17,240 nucleotides of DNA from JAGLCY01 sp965369705 (GTDB taxonomy: Bacteria > Krumholzibacteriota > Krumholzibacteriia > LZORAL124-64-63). The DNA lies in contig CBDURF010000063.1 in NCBI GenBank assembly GCA_965369705.1, forward strand, positions 1 to 17,240. Reading direction: 5' to 3'. Below the pieces are notes generated by a model. The model had not been told where the DNA came from and did not search any database. It saw only the letters and a list, made by a program, of their open reading frames with translations. Each line of letters begins with the position of its first letter. Within the stretch, counting starts at the first letter, position 1. A program made the position numbers and the translations under genes. Of this stretch, positions 1 through 7,297 are shown one piece after another.

Positions 1-2
1 TG

Positions 3-179
3 CTGGCGCGAGACAAACACCGCTGCCAAGCCCCGGGTTGCGGGCGGACGCGGTTCCTGGAAGTGCATCACATCGTGTGGCGACAGCAAGGGGGGAGCAA
101 TCAAACGGACAACCTGATCACGCTCTGCGCGACCTGCCGCAGCGAACTCAGTAACCAATCCTGGGGTTGCTCCCAATAG
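3..179 (+). CDS. HNH endonuclease, C-terminal fragment (5' end outside window)
   Basis: The frame is open from the left edge to a TAG at 177-179, giving 58 residues. It shows the zinc-binding HNH core in order: RCQAPGC (first cysteine pair), then LEVHHIVWR (the His-His of the catalytic strand), then an Asn in TDNLITLC, then CATC (second cysteine pair). This spacing is the standard Cys4-type HNH nuclease fold, in which the motif cuts DNA with a divalent metal. In many bacteria the motif closes a longer DUF222-type or McrA-like protein. The N-terminal part lies outside the window, so whether this is a restriction enzyme, a DUF222/HNH repeat protein or a mobile-element nuclease cannot be told. 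The tail after CATC is short, so this is a true C-terminus. The next gene starts 62 nt downstream on the same strand. Confidence 0.85.
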   Translation: MARDKHRCQAPGCGRTRFLEVHHIVWRQQGGSNQTDNLITLCATCRSELSNQSWGCSQ

Positions 180-241
180 GGGGATAAGGATAGGATGAAT
201 CCGGCCCCTTTCAGCGAACTCCAGCCTAGGCGGATATTCCG

Positions 242-1495
242 ATGCCCACCGACCTGTTGATCCTGGCTCGCAACCTGACGAGAAACGATCCGTCCGACCT
301 CGATCTCACCAATCCGGTCCACCTGAACCGGACGCATGAGGTAGCTGACGCTCTACTGGGCAGCGGCGCGGATGAGGACCAGCTGCGGCGGTTGGAGGGC
401 GACCTGATCACCACTGCCGGGGACACGCCCCTGCTTCTTCACCTGGCGGCCAAGATGGCGGTTTCCAGACGGGTGATCCTGGCACTGACCGGCCCGGCCC
501 ACCTGTCGGTGGTGTTCGCGGTTTACCGGGAACATCAGCGTATCCTGGCGCCGGAAACCGTGCCGGGGGGGGAGGATTTCCTCGTCCGAAAGGTGAACCA
601 GCTGGAATGGCTGTTCGCGGGAAAAAGGGACCTCACCTGGGACATGATCGTCGTCGATGACGGCTGTCCCGAAGGCAGCGGCCGGATCGCTCGAGACATC
701 GTGGATGCCAACGAATGGTCCGGTCGGGTACGGGTTCTTTTCCTGGCCGACGCCATTGTCGATGGGCATTCCATCACCCGTCCCTTGACCACCGCCGACA
801 ACAGCCGCAAGGGCGGATCCATCGCCCTGGGCATGTGGACCGCGGCCGAAACGGTCAGGGACAACCACGTCATCGTATTCACGGATGCGGACCTGTCCAC
901 CCACCTGGGACAGACAGGGCTGCTGATGGATCGGATCCTGAACGGGGGGTTCGACGCGGCCATCGGATCCCGCCGGGAACCCTATTCGGTGGTCATCAAG
1001 AAGGGCGTCCGGAATACCCGGGGCAAGCTCTTCATCTACCTCTGGAAACGACTCATCAGCGTACTGCCCGACGTGGTCGACACCCAGTGCGGGTTCAAGG
1101 GATTTCGGGCCGAAACAGTACGCGCCATCGTACCGGACCTGTTGGAGAAGAAATTCGCCTTCGACATCGAATTGTTGATCAAGGCCCGGTTGCGCAGGGC
1201 CGATTCCATCGCCCGGGTGCCGATCGCCTGGATCGACAGCGAAGTCCTGTCCACCACCACGGATATCCAACCCTACCTGCCCATGCTCCAGGCCATGGTC
1301 GGCATGTACCGGACATACCTGCCCGTTGAAGAAGGCGCGGATGGATTCGCCGCTTTCATCGAAAACCTGGACGAGCCGGCCTGGAACAGGTTGGTGGACA
1401 ACATCCCGGAGGAGATCACCCAAAAAGAACCCGCCGAATTCGGCGGGTTCTCGGAAGTTTCGGCGGACATGCTGCACCGGGCCGCCGGGTTGTAG
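242..1495 (+). CDS. Family 2 (GT-A) glycosyltransferase, DPM1/ALG5-like
   Basis: A soluble 417-residue protein without membrane helices. Residues 1-80 are an N-terminal extension I do not recognise. The GT-A domain follows: the nucleotide-binding strand MIVVDDGCPEGSG (135-147), RKGGSIALGM (189-198), the metal-binding DxD motif in VFTDADLST (212-220), AAIGSRREP (239-247) and TQCGFKGFR (281-289). That order matches dolichol-phosphate/undecaprenyl-phosphate sugar transferases of GT2. It would move a sugar from a nucleotide sugar to a lipid or other acceptor in the cytoplasm; the acceptor cannot be deduced. ATG 242 is chosen because the family similarity needs all of the downstream frame and no other in-frame start is nearby; the ribosome site is weak (GGCGGA). 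The last 20 or so codons run through a perfect 26-bp palindrome, so this C-terminal tail is probably not conserved. Confidence 0.85.
   Translation: MPTDLLILARNLTRNDPSDLDLTNPVHLNRTHEVADALLGSGADEDQLRRLEGDLITTAGDTPLLLHLAAKMAVSRRVILALTGPAHLSVVFAVYREHQRILAPETVPGGEDFLVRKVNQLEWLFAGKRDLTWDMIVVDDGCPEGSGRIARDIVDANEWSGRVRVLFLADAIVDGHSITRPLTTADNSRKGGSIALGMWTAAETVRDNHVIVFTDADLSTHLGQTGLLMDRILNGGFDAAIGSRREPYSVVIKKGVRNTRGKLFIYLWKRLISVLPDVVDTQCGFKGFRAETVRAIVPDLLEKKFAFDIELLIKARLRRADSIARVPIAWIDSEVLSTTTDIQPYLPMLQAMVGMYRTYLPVEEGADGFAAFIENLDEPAWNRLVDNIPEEITQKEPAEFGGFSEVSADMLHRAAGL
1422..1451 (-). terminator. Perfect 26-bp palindrome with U5 on the minus strand, inside the glycosyltransferase 3' end
   Basis: Positions 1426-1451 are a perfect inverted repeat with arms AGAACCCGCCGAA and TTCGGCGGGTTCT. 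A run of A at 1422-1426 becomes TTTTT directly after the stem when read on the minus strand, giving the form of a Rho-independent terminator for minus-strand transcription. There is no U tract on the plus strand. It lies about 53 nt past the stop of the stomatin-like relic at 1504, the usual place for that gene's terminator. It also codes for residues near 396-404 of the plus-strand glycosyltransferase. Confidence 0.6.
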
Positions 1496-1503
1496 GACCG
1501 GAG

Positions 1504-1605
1504 TCAGGTCTTCTTGAGCAGGCTCGTGGTCGCGGCCACCCGCAGATTCACTGCGTCCGAACCGCCGGGCTGCTCGATGGCTTCGGCGATGGTGGCGATG
1601 GGTTT
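1504..1605 (-). pseudogene. Relic of a stomatin/SPFH-type C-terminus
   Basis: On the minus strand the 33 codons before the TGA at 1506-1504 read KPIATIAEAIEQPGGSDAVN and then LRVAATTSLLKKT. The core AIEQPGGSDAVNLRVA closely resembles the C-terminal helix region of stomatin/QmcA-like SPFH membrane proteins, where a stretch like SIQAPGGSDAVSLKIAEQY is common (recalled, not searched). The rest of such a gene, about 250 codons, is absent. Immediately upstream stands the terminator of the PilZ gene, and there is no ribosome site or start codon. I read it as a deleted gene's tail with a probable further small deletion after RVA. It may instead be chance similarity in a short stretch. Confidence 0.4.
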
Positions 1606-1608
1606 CCT

Positions 1609-1639
1609 GGAAAAAGAGCCCTCCCGGCGGGGAGGGCTC
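1609..1639 (-). terminator. Rho-independent terminator of the PilZ gene
   Basis: Read on the minus strand, arms GAGCCCTCCC (1639-1630) and GGGAGGGCTC (1625-1616) pair perfectly over 10 bp with a 4-nt loop, and the stem is followed at once by TTTTTCC (1615-1609). It sits about 50 nt past the PilZ stop codon. Confidence 0.88.
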
Positions 1640-1688
1640 GCAAAGGGGAGCGGGGAATTTCCTAACCGGCCGCCAGGCCGGCGTCCGT

Positions 1689-2033
1689 TCAACCGACCAG
1701 GTTCAGCTTGTGCATCACGTCTTCGAGGAGGAAACCCTCTTCGCCGGCCAGGTTGAGGAACTTGAACCCGCACTTGCTGAATTCGGAGTTGGTGTCCGGA
1801 GTCGTCCAGATGGCCTTGGCCTCAAGGCAGACATCGGAGCGATGATGGACCATGACCGGCAGGATGATCCGGAAATTGTAGAACTTTCCGGGCACGATCT
1901 TGTCCTTGGTGACTATCATCATGCCATCGGCGGTGATGTCCACCACGCGGCCCACCGCTTTTCCGGTATCTTCATTGATGACCTTGACCAGGTGGGGGGT
2001 GTTTTTTCGTGGCCTGTGGCGATAGTCTTCCAT
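1689..2033 (-). CDS. Single-domain PilZ protein (putative c-di-GMP receptor)
   Basis: A 114-residue protein made of one PilZ domain. The N-terminal RHRPRKN (5-11) carries the RxxxR arginines that hold the guanine bases of c-di-GMP in this family. DITADGM (32-38) corresponds to the second motif, D/NxSxxG, with Thr in place of the usual Ser. The β-barrel strands follow through CGFKFLNL (88-95). It is expected to be a cytosolic c-di-GMP sensor acting on motility, polysaccharide or secretion targets; the partner cannot be seen. ATG 2033 has the ribosome site AAGGA 5 nt upstream. The frame stays open upstream, but that extension would run into the divergent arginine deiminase gene and lacks family similarity. 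A strong terminator follows at 1639-1609, so it is transcribed alone. The Thr substitution makes c-di-GMP binding likely but not certain. Confidence 0.8.
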   Translation of the reverse strand: MEDYRHRPRKNTPHLVKVINEDTGKAVGRVVDITADGMMIVTKDKIVPGKFYNFRIILPVMVHHRSDVCLEAKAIWTTPDTNSEFSKCGFKFLNLAGEEGFLLEDVMHKLNLVG

Positions 2034-2219
2034 GTCCGTCCTTTCGGGGGTGACTAGTACCCTAACTTCATCGGCCAAAGGACATTGGACTTGAGTGTTG
2101 AATAGTCCCGGTTGAAGGCCGGATTCCGGGGAAGTTGCTCTTCCGGTCCCCTGGATGTACCCTTGATCCGGGTTAGGGGAAACGACCTTTTTGAGCGGTT
2201 TTTTCGTATCGGAGATGAG

Positions 2220-3482
2220 ATGAGGGAGAAGTTCGATATCAGCGTGGAGTCGGAGATCGGCCGCCTGACCGGCGTGATCCTGCACAGTCCGGGGCAGGAA
2301 GTGGCCAACATGACCCCGGAAACCGCCGAGAGGGCGCTCTACAGCGACATTCTGAACCTTTCGGTGGTCAAAGAGGAATATCTGCAGCTCCACGGCGTAC
2401 TTGAGAAACGCTGCCGGGTGTTCCAGATCAGGGATCTGCTGGCGGAAATCCTGGACAACACACGGGTGCGCGCCGGGTTGGTGCGCCGGATCTGCGAGGC
2501 CGAAGATGTTCCCGACATCACCGACAGCCTGCTGGTTCTGGACTCGGCGGAGCTGTCCCGGGTCCTGATCGAAGGGGTGGCCCTGGTGAAGGACAACCTG
2601 TCCCGTTTCCTGAGCCGGGATCGTTATTCCCTGCCACCGCTGCACAACTTCTTTTTCACTCGCGACGCGGGGGTTGCCGTCTGGGACAAGGTCCTCATCG
2701 CGCGCATGGCCAACCGGGTCCGGGGTCGTGAGTCCCGTATCCTCGAGGCCATCTTCGACTTCCACCCCCAGCTCAACGCCCGCACCGTGAACCCGGCCCG
2801 CCTTGGCGGCGGTGATCCCGGTTTGTCCATCGAAGGCGGTGATGTTCTTGTGGCCGCCCCGGAGATCCTGGTCATCGGCACGGGCGACCGTACCTCGCGT
2901 TCAGCGGTGGATTTCCTGATCGAACGGTTCAAGGAGCTCGGCAAGAAGCAGCACATTGTTGTGCAGGAACTGCCCCGGTCACCGGAATCCTTCATTCACT
3001 TGGACATGGTCTTCACCTTCCTGGACCGTAATCATTGCATGGTGTATGAGCCGGTGATCATGCAGACCCATCATTTCGACACGGTGCACATTCACCTCGA
3101 AAACGGGCAGGTAGTCGCCATCCGGGAAGAGGACAACCTGATCTCCGCCCTGGGCAAGCTGGGGATGGAGATGGAGCCCCTGTTCTGCGGGGGCCGCACC
3201 GACCGGTGGCTTCAGGAGCGGGAGCAGTGGCACAGCGGGGCCAATTTCTTCGCCTTGGCCCCCGGGCAGGTCATCGGCTACGGCCGCAACGAGAATACCA
3301 TCGCCGAACTGGATGGCGCGGGGTTCGAGATTGTTTCGGCGCGGGACGTCATCGCGGAAAAGGTGGATCTCGACCAGGTCGGACGCTGCGTGGTCACCAT
3401 CGACGGTTCCGAACTGGCCCGCGGCGGCGGGGGTTGCCGCTGCATGACCATGCCCATCGGCCGGGAGCCGATCGCCGACTGA
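2220..3482 (+). CDS. arcA: Arginine deiminase
   Basis: Hydrolyses L-arginine to L-citrulline and ammonia in the cytosol. The 420 residues match the family length (about 410-420). Visible active-site parts: FFFTRDAG (144-151, Asp149), IEGGDVLV (204-211, Glu205), HLDMVFTF (260-267, His260 and Asp262) and the C-terminal loop GGGGCRCMTMPIGRE (402-416) with the nucleophile Cys408. The ATG at 2220 has GGAG 5 nt upstream and begins at the usual family N-terminus; earlier in-frame codons (from 2112) add a sequence without family character. No ornithine carbamoyltransferase, carbamate kinase or ArcD antiporter lies nearby, so the ATP-forming arginine fermentation pathway is not encoded here. The enzyme may instead serve arginine breakdown or acid and nitrogen balance. 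The 186 bp to the divergent PilZ gene must hold its promoter, but I could not pick one with confidence. Confidence 0.9.
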   Translation: MREKFDISVESEIGRLTGVILHSPGQEVANMTPETAERALYSDILNLSVVKEEYLQLHGVLEKRCRVFQIRDLLAEILDNTRVRAGLVRRICEAEDVPDITDSLLVLDSAELSRVLIEGVALVKDNLSRFLSRDRYSLPPLHNFFFTRDAGVAVWDKVLIARMANRVRGRESRILEAIFDFHPQLNARTVNPARLGGGDPGLSIEGGDVLVAAPEILVIGTGDRTSRSAVDFLIERFKELGKKQHIVVQELPRSPESFIHLDMVFTFLDRNHCMVYEPVIMQTHHFDTVHIHLENGQVVAIREEDNLISALGKLGMEMEPLFCGGRTDRWLQEREQWHSGANFFALAPGQVIGYGRNENTIAELDGAGFEIVSARDVIAEKVDLDQVGRCVVTIDGSELARGGGGCRCMTMPIGREPIAD

Positions 3483-3489
3483 TCAGTCG
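3476..3489. repeat. 14-bp palindrome holding two abutting stop codons
   Basis: CGACTGATCAGTCG is a perfect palindrome. Its two halves give GAC TGA on each strand, so arginine deiminase (stop 3480-3482) and the carrier gene (stop 3485-3483) both end in Asp-stop with zero bases between them. No U tract follows on either side, so it is not a standard terminator. Confidence 0.9.
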
Positions 3490-4787
3490 TGGTTTTCCTC
3501 CGCCAAGCGTTTCTGGCGTCGGCCCAGGAAAAATCCGACCCCGCCCCAGATCAGAGACAGGGGCACCGTGATCAGGGCGGTGCCCACCATTCCGATCCCA
3601 AGGACTCCCAGCAATTTGAAGCCCAGGGCGCCCAAGGCGTCCCCGCCACGGTAGACGAAGGTGTCGATGAAGTTCTTGGCCTTGTAGCGCACGTTGCGGT
3701 CGACCAGGGTGAACAGGGTCTCGCGGGCCGGCTTGACCAGGGCGTAGTTCCCGGCCCGCCGGGTTATCTCGAAGACCACCAGGACCCCCAGGGTGGGGGC
3801 CGTGCCCAGGATAGCCGCGCCGACAGCCACGGCCACCGGCAGAAAGATCAGGGCGACTCCGATGCCGAACCGTTTCAGGAACCGGCCGGTCACGAACAAC
3901 TGGCCGAAGAGGGTCAGGAAATTGGTCCAGAAGTAGATGTCGGCGAACATGGCCGTGCGGGCGTCACGGGTGGGAACGAGGGTGTCGACCACGTCGGAGC
4001 GCAGGAAGTAGAGCAGGGTCCCGATAAAGGTGTAGAGGAAAACGTAGCTGCCGATGGCGCCCAAAAACGGTGACCTGAACAGAAGGGAAACGCCCGCCAG
4101 CGATCCGCCTCCTGCGGTTTTGGCGACGGGCCGGTCGTGGACTCCCTCATTGTGGAATCCCGCGGCGCGGAACCTGGGCGACAGATACTTGACCAGCCAG
4201 ACGGAGCCTTCCAGGAACAGGATCGAAATCAGGATGAGGTTGGCCTCCCCGAGCAACCCGATCATCAGGCGTGTGACTCCGCTGCCGAGCATCGAGCCCA
4301 GAGTGCCGCCGATGGCGATGATGCCGAAGACGCGCCGGCTGCGGCTGTAACCGAAGCCGTCGGCCATGAAGGCCCAGAACAGGGACAGGATGAACAGGTT
4401 GAAGACGCTGACCCAGACAAAGAAGACACGCCCGACCATGATCAGCCGGTCATCGGTCAGGCGCAGGACCAGGAAGAACACCAGCAGATTCAAGGCGAAG
4501 AAACGGTAGGCGAGGGGAATGAACTTTTCTCGCCGGAAACGCCGCACCAGGTAACCGAAGACGGGTGTCAGCAGGGCCATGACGCCGAGGGTGAAGAGGA
4601 AGAGGTTCTCCAGGTCCCGCACGCCCCCGGCCAGCCCCATGGTGTCCCGGATGGGTTTGAGGATATTGTAGCTGGTCATCAGGGTGTAGAACAGCAGTCC
4701 TGAGAGCAGGACCAGGGTGGTCTCGTTCTCGCGCAGGGTGAAGGTGCGCTGCAGGTAGTAGCGAATTCTGGTCATTTGACGGGCCAC
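3483..4787 (-). CDS. Npt/Tlc-like (ADP/ATP carrier family) membrane transporter
   Basis: A 434-residue polytopic protein with about 11-12 hydrophobic helices from residue 24 to 420, in MFS-like layout. Family signs are KPIRDTMGL (44-52) at the end of the first helix and RYKAKNFIDTFVYRGGD (367-383) before the last helices; both recur in bacterial proteins annotated as Npt1/Npt2 or Tlc nucleotide carriers. In obligate intracellular bacteria this family swaps ATP for ADP or imports nucleotides. Free-living bacteria carry homologues of unknown substrate, so exchange of ATP should not be assumed here. The start is uncertain: GTG 4787 keeps a few more basic residues, while ATG 4775 gives a 430-residue protein; neither has a good ribosome site. 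It converges with arginine deiminase without any gap, and its promoter must lie in the 264 bp shared with hppD. Confidence 0.72.
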   Translation of the reverse strand: MARQMTRIRYYLQRTFTLRENETTLVLLSGLLFYTLMTSYNILKPIRDTMGLAGGVRDLENLFLFTLGVMALLTPVFGYLVRRFRREKFIPLAYRFFALNLLVFFLVLRLTDDRLIMVGRVFFVWVSVFNLFILSLFWAFMADGFGYSRSRRVFGIIAIGGTLGSMLGSGVTRLMIGLLGEANLILISILFLEGSVWLVKYLSPRFRAAGFHNEGVHDRPVAKTAGGGSLAGVSLLFRSPFLGAIGSYVFLYTFIGTLLYFLRSDVVDTLVPTRDARTAMFADIYFWTNFLTLFGQLFVTGRFLKRFGIGVALIFLPVAVAVGAAILGTAPTLGVLVVFEITRRAGNYALVKPARETLFTLVDRNVRYKAKNFIDTFVYRGGDALGALGFKLLGVLGIGMVGTALITVPLSLIWGGVGFFLGRRQKRLAEENHD

Positions 4788-4986
4788 ACGAGAATTTATT
4801 CCGGGTTAATCCGGGTGGTGGTTGTTTCCTGAGCATCAGCTCTCATCATACGCCGCATCCGGGTATTTGTTCAGCGGAGATTGTCGATTTTCGTCCTGAC
4901 GGGTGCCAAAACCGGACAAATCTGCTAGTGTGTCGGGGAAATACAGGCCTCCGGGACACGTTTGGGCCCTTCCGCCCGGCGAATAT

Positions 4987-5015
4987 TTGACAATTGTCTC
5001 CATACCCGCTAAATC
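4987..5015 (+). promoter_or_regulatory. Candidate promoter and operator of the tyrosine catabolic operon
   Basis: TTGACA at 4987-4992 is a perfect -35 box. A weak -10 (around GCTAAATC, 5008-5015) follows at 16-17 nt. The -35 overlaps the perfect palindrome GACAATTGTC (4989-4998), which would suit a repressor or activator dimer. The distance to the hppD start is about 35 nt. The -10 match is poor, so activation by a regulator is plausible. Confidence 0.5.
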
Positions 5016-5051
5016 GTGTCCTGATTCCACGTTTTCCCAAAGGAGATTTGC

Positions 5052-6128
5052 ATGTCCCAGGGTTTGAAGCGCATACACCACGTCGAGCTGGTCGTCGGCA
5101 ACGCCAAGCAGGCCGCCTTTTTCTACCGCAAGGCCTTCGGTTTCGACCAGGTCGCCTACCGCGGGCCCGAAACGGGCACCCCTGATGCCGTCTCCTATGT
5201 CCTCAGGCAGGGTGACATCTGGTTGATCCTGACCACGCCACTGCGGCACGACGATCCCTTGAACACCTGGCTGACCATGCACGGCGACGGGGTCCGCGAC
5301 ATCGCCTTCGAGGTGGACGATGTCGCCGCTGTTTTCGCCAAGGCCACCGGAGCGGGTGCGGGCGCCCATAGCCAACCGCACGCCTGGGGCGACGACCTCG
5401 GCACCGTGCAGACAGCGGCCATCAGGACCTACGGCGAGGTCCTGCACTCGTTCATCCAGCGCGACGACTTTCGGGGCTTTCTGCCCGGCTTCGAGATCAG
5501 GGAAATCAAGGGCCAGGGCACGGGTCTGCTGTGCATCGACCACGTAGTGGGCAACGTTTCGGATCTGCAGATGGATAAATGGGTCGAGTGGTACAATGAG
5601 ACGCTCGGTCTCGGCCGCTTCGTCTCCTACGACGACAAGGACATCTGCACCGACTTCACCGCCCTGCGCAGCACCGTGGTCGCCTCGGACGACCGGGTGA
5701 TCAAGTTCCCGATCAACGAGCCCGCCGACGGTATCAAAAAGAGTCAGATCCAGGAATACATCGACGCCAACCTGACCGCCGGAGTGCAACACCTGGCCCT
5801 GAGCACCGGCGACATCCTGGCCACGATCCAGGCCCTGCGCGAGAACGGCGTGGAGTTTCTGGCCGTGCCCGACGGCTACTACGACACCGTCTGGGACCGG
5901 GTCGGCGAGGTCACCGAGGACAAGGACCGCATCAAGGAGCTGGGCATTCTCGTCGACCACGACGAAAAGGGCTACCTGCTGCAGCTGTTCACCCGGCCCT
6001 TGCAGGACCGGCCCACCCTGTTCATGGAAATCATCCAGCGGCGGGGCAGCGACAGCTTCGGCAAGGGCAATTTCAAGGCGCTGTTCGAGACGATCGAGCA
6101 GGAGCAGGCCCTGCGGGGGAATCTCTGA
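5052..6128 (+). CDS. hppD: 4-hydroxyphenylpyruvate dioxygenase
   Basis: Converts 4-hydroxyphenylpyruvate, the transamination product of tyrosine, to homogentisate using O2 and Fe(II). The 358 residues match bacterial enzymes. Two vicinal-oxygen-chelate domains are visible: the first from IHHVELVV (8-15), the second from CIDHVVGNV (161-169). The 2-His-1-Glu iron site is His164, His247 (in GVQHLAL) and Glu326 (in LFMEIIQR). The C-terminal GSDSFGKGNFKALFETIE (332-349) is the family lid helix. The ATG has AAAGGAG 6 nt upstream, the strongest ribosome site in the operon. It is the first gene of a six-gene run; the stop overlaps the hmgA start by 1 nt (TGATG). No aminotransferase lies in the window, so the first tyrosine step must be encoded elsewhere. 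Confidence 0.97.
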   Translation: MSQGLKRIHHVELVVGNAKQAAFFYRKAFGFDQVAYRGPETGTPDAVSYVLRQGDIWLILTTPLRHDDPLNTWLTMHGDGVRDIAFEVDDVAAVFAKATGAGAGAHSQPHAWGDDLGTVQTAAIRTYGEVLHSFIQRDDFRGFLPGFEIREIKGQGTGLLCIDHVVGNVSDLQMDKWVEWYNETLGLGRFVSYDDKDICTDFTALRSTVVASDDRVIKFPINEPADGIKKSQIQEYIDANLTAGVQHLALSTGDILATIQALRENGVEFLAVPDGYYDTVWDRVGEVTEDKDRIKELGILVDHDEKGYLLQLFTRPLQDRPTLFMEIIQRRGSDSFGKGNFKALFETIEQEQALRGNL

Positions 6129-7297
6129 TGCCCTATTACCACAAGCTGGGCAGGATTCCGGCCAAGAGGCACATTGCCTTCCGCAGGGACGACGGTTCGA
6201 TCTACCATGAACATCTGATAGGCAATCTCGGGTTCACTGGGCTGCAGTCGCTGCTTTACACCCTGCGGCGTCCGACCACCGTCAAGTCGATCGAGGTGGC
6301 CTGGACCACACCCTGGGAAGCTGGACCGGTCAACCCGCTGGTAATGCATCACATAAAGTCCCACCGCCTGGAGACGGGTGGCGGCAGCGCGGTCCGGGAC
6401 CGGGCCCAGTTGCTGTTCAACCAGGACATCAAACTGTCCCTGGTCAAGCCCCGGGCGGCCGACGATTTCTTCTACCGGAACGGCCGGGCGGATGAGTTGA
6501 TCTACATCACCCGGGGCGCCGGAGTGCTGGAATCGCAGCTCGGCGACCTGACCTATCGCGAGGGCGATTACCTGGTCATTCCCCGCGGCATCGTCCACCG
6601 TCTGGTTCCCGGTGACGGACAGCAGATCCATCTCGTCATGGAAAGCCGGGGTCACATTCGCACACCCAAGCGATACCGCAATCAGCACGGACAGCTGTTG
6701 GAGCACAGTCCTTTCTGCGAGCGGGACATCCGGGCGCCGGAAGAACTGCCGGTCCACGACGAGACGGGGGAGTTCGAGGTGATCACCCGGGTGGAGGACA
6801 CCTGCCACCGCGTGGTCATGGACCACCATCCTTTCGACACCGTGGGCTGGGACGGCTGCTACTACCCCTGGGCCTTCAACATCCATGACTTCGAGCCCAT
6901 CGTGGGCCGAATTCACCAGCCGCCGCCGGTGCATCAGACCTTCGAGGGGGACGGGTTCGTCATCTGCTCCTTCGTGCCGCGCCTGTACGACTTCCATCCC
7001 GAAGCCGTCCCCGCGCCCTATAACCATTCCAACGTGATGACGGACGAGGTTCTCTACTACTGCAACGACGAGTTCATGAGCCGCAAGGACATCGAGCAGG
7101 GGTCGATCACCCTGCATCCCGACGGGCTGCCGCATGGGCCCCAACCAGGCAAGACAGAAGAATCGATCGGCGCGGTCAAGACGGACGAACTGGCCGTGAT
7201 GATCGATACCTTTGCACCGCTGACGTTGGCCAAGTCGGCCCTGGCTGCGGCCGACCCGGATTACGGGCGGTCCTGGCTGGAAGGGGACCAGGGGTGA
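6128..7297 (+). CDS. hmgA: Homogentisate 1,2-dioxygenase
   Basis: Opens the ring of homogentisate with O2 to give maleylacetoacetate. The 389 residues form a double cupin and match the shorter bacterial branch (human enzyme about 445). The N-terminal cupin contains ELIYITRGAGVLES (123-136) and GDYLVIPRGIVHRL (146-159). The catalytic C-terminal cupin has YNHSNVMTDEVLYY (298-311) and LPHGP (334-338), giving the likely iron ligands His300, Glu307 and His336. The start MPYYHKLG is typical, and the ATG overlaps the hppD TGA, so translation is coupled. Its stop overlaps the next gene's GTG by 4 nt (GTGA). Confidence 0.95.
   Translation: MPYYHKLGRIPAKRHIAFRRDDGSIYHEHLIGNLGFTGLQSLLYTLRRPTTVKSIEVAWTTPWEAGPVNPLVMHHIKSHRLETGGGSAVRDRAQLLFNQDIKLSLVKPRAADDFFYRNGRADELIYITRGAGVLESQLGDLTYREGDYLVIPRGIVHRLVPGDGQQIHLVMESRGHIRTPKRYRNQHGQLLEHSPFCERDIRAPEELPVHDETGEFEVITRVEDTCHRVVMDHHPFDTVGWDGCYYPWAFNIHDFEPIVGRIHQPPPVHQTFEGDGFVICSFVPRLYDFHPEAVPAPYNHSNVMTDEVLYYCNDEFMSRKDIEQGSITLHPDGLPHGPQPGKTEESIGAVKTDELAVMIDTFAPLTLAKSALAAADPDYGRSWLEGDQG

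Noticed and set aside
195..260. A 21-codon open frame with AAGGA just ahead, overlapping the glycosyltransferase start
   Set aside because: Could be a leader peptide coupled to the glycosyltransferase, but it is too short and featureless to claim.
353..1477. Long open frame on the minus strand opposite the glycosyltransferase
   Set aside because: Low-complexity, Gln/Asp/His/Gly-rich translation with no recognisable domain. It is the codon-pattern shadow of a clear GT2 gene.
4801..4814. Imperfect palindrome CCGGGTTAATCCGG upstream of the carrier gene
   Set aside because: 12 of 14 positions pair, but there is no second copy and no placed promoter, so an operator is not supported.
4836..5960. 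Minus-strand open frame of 374 codons opposite hppD
   Set aside because: Mirror of the hppD coding frame. It has no motifs, and hppD carries all iron ligands and a strong ribosome site.
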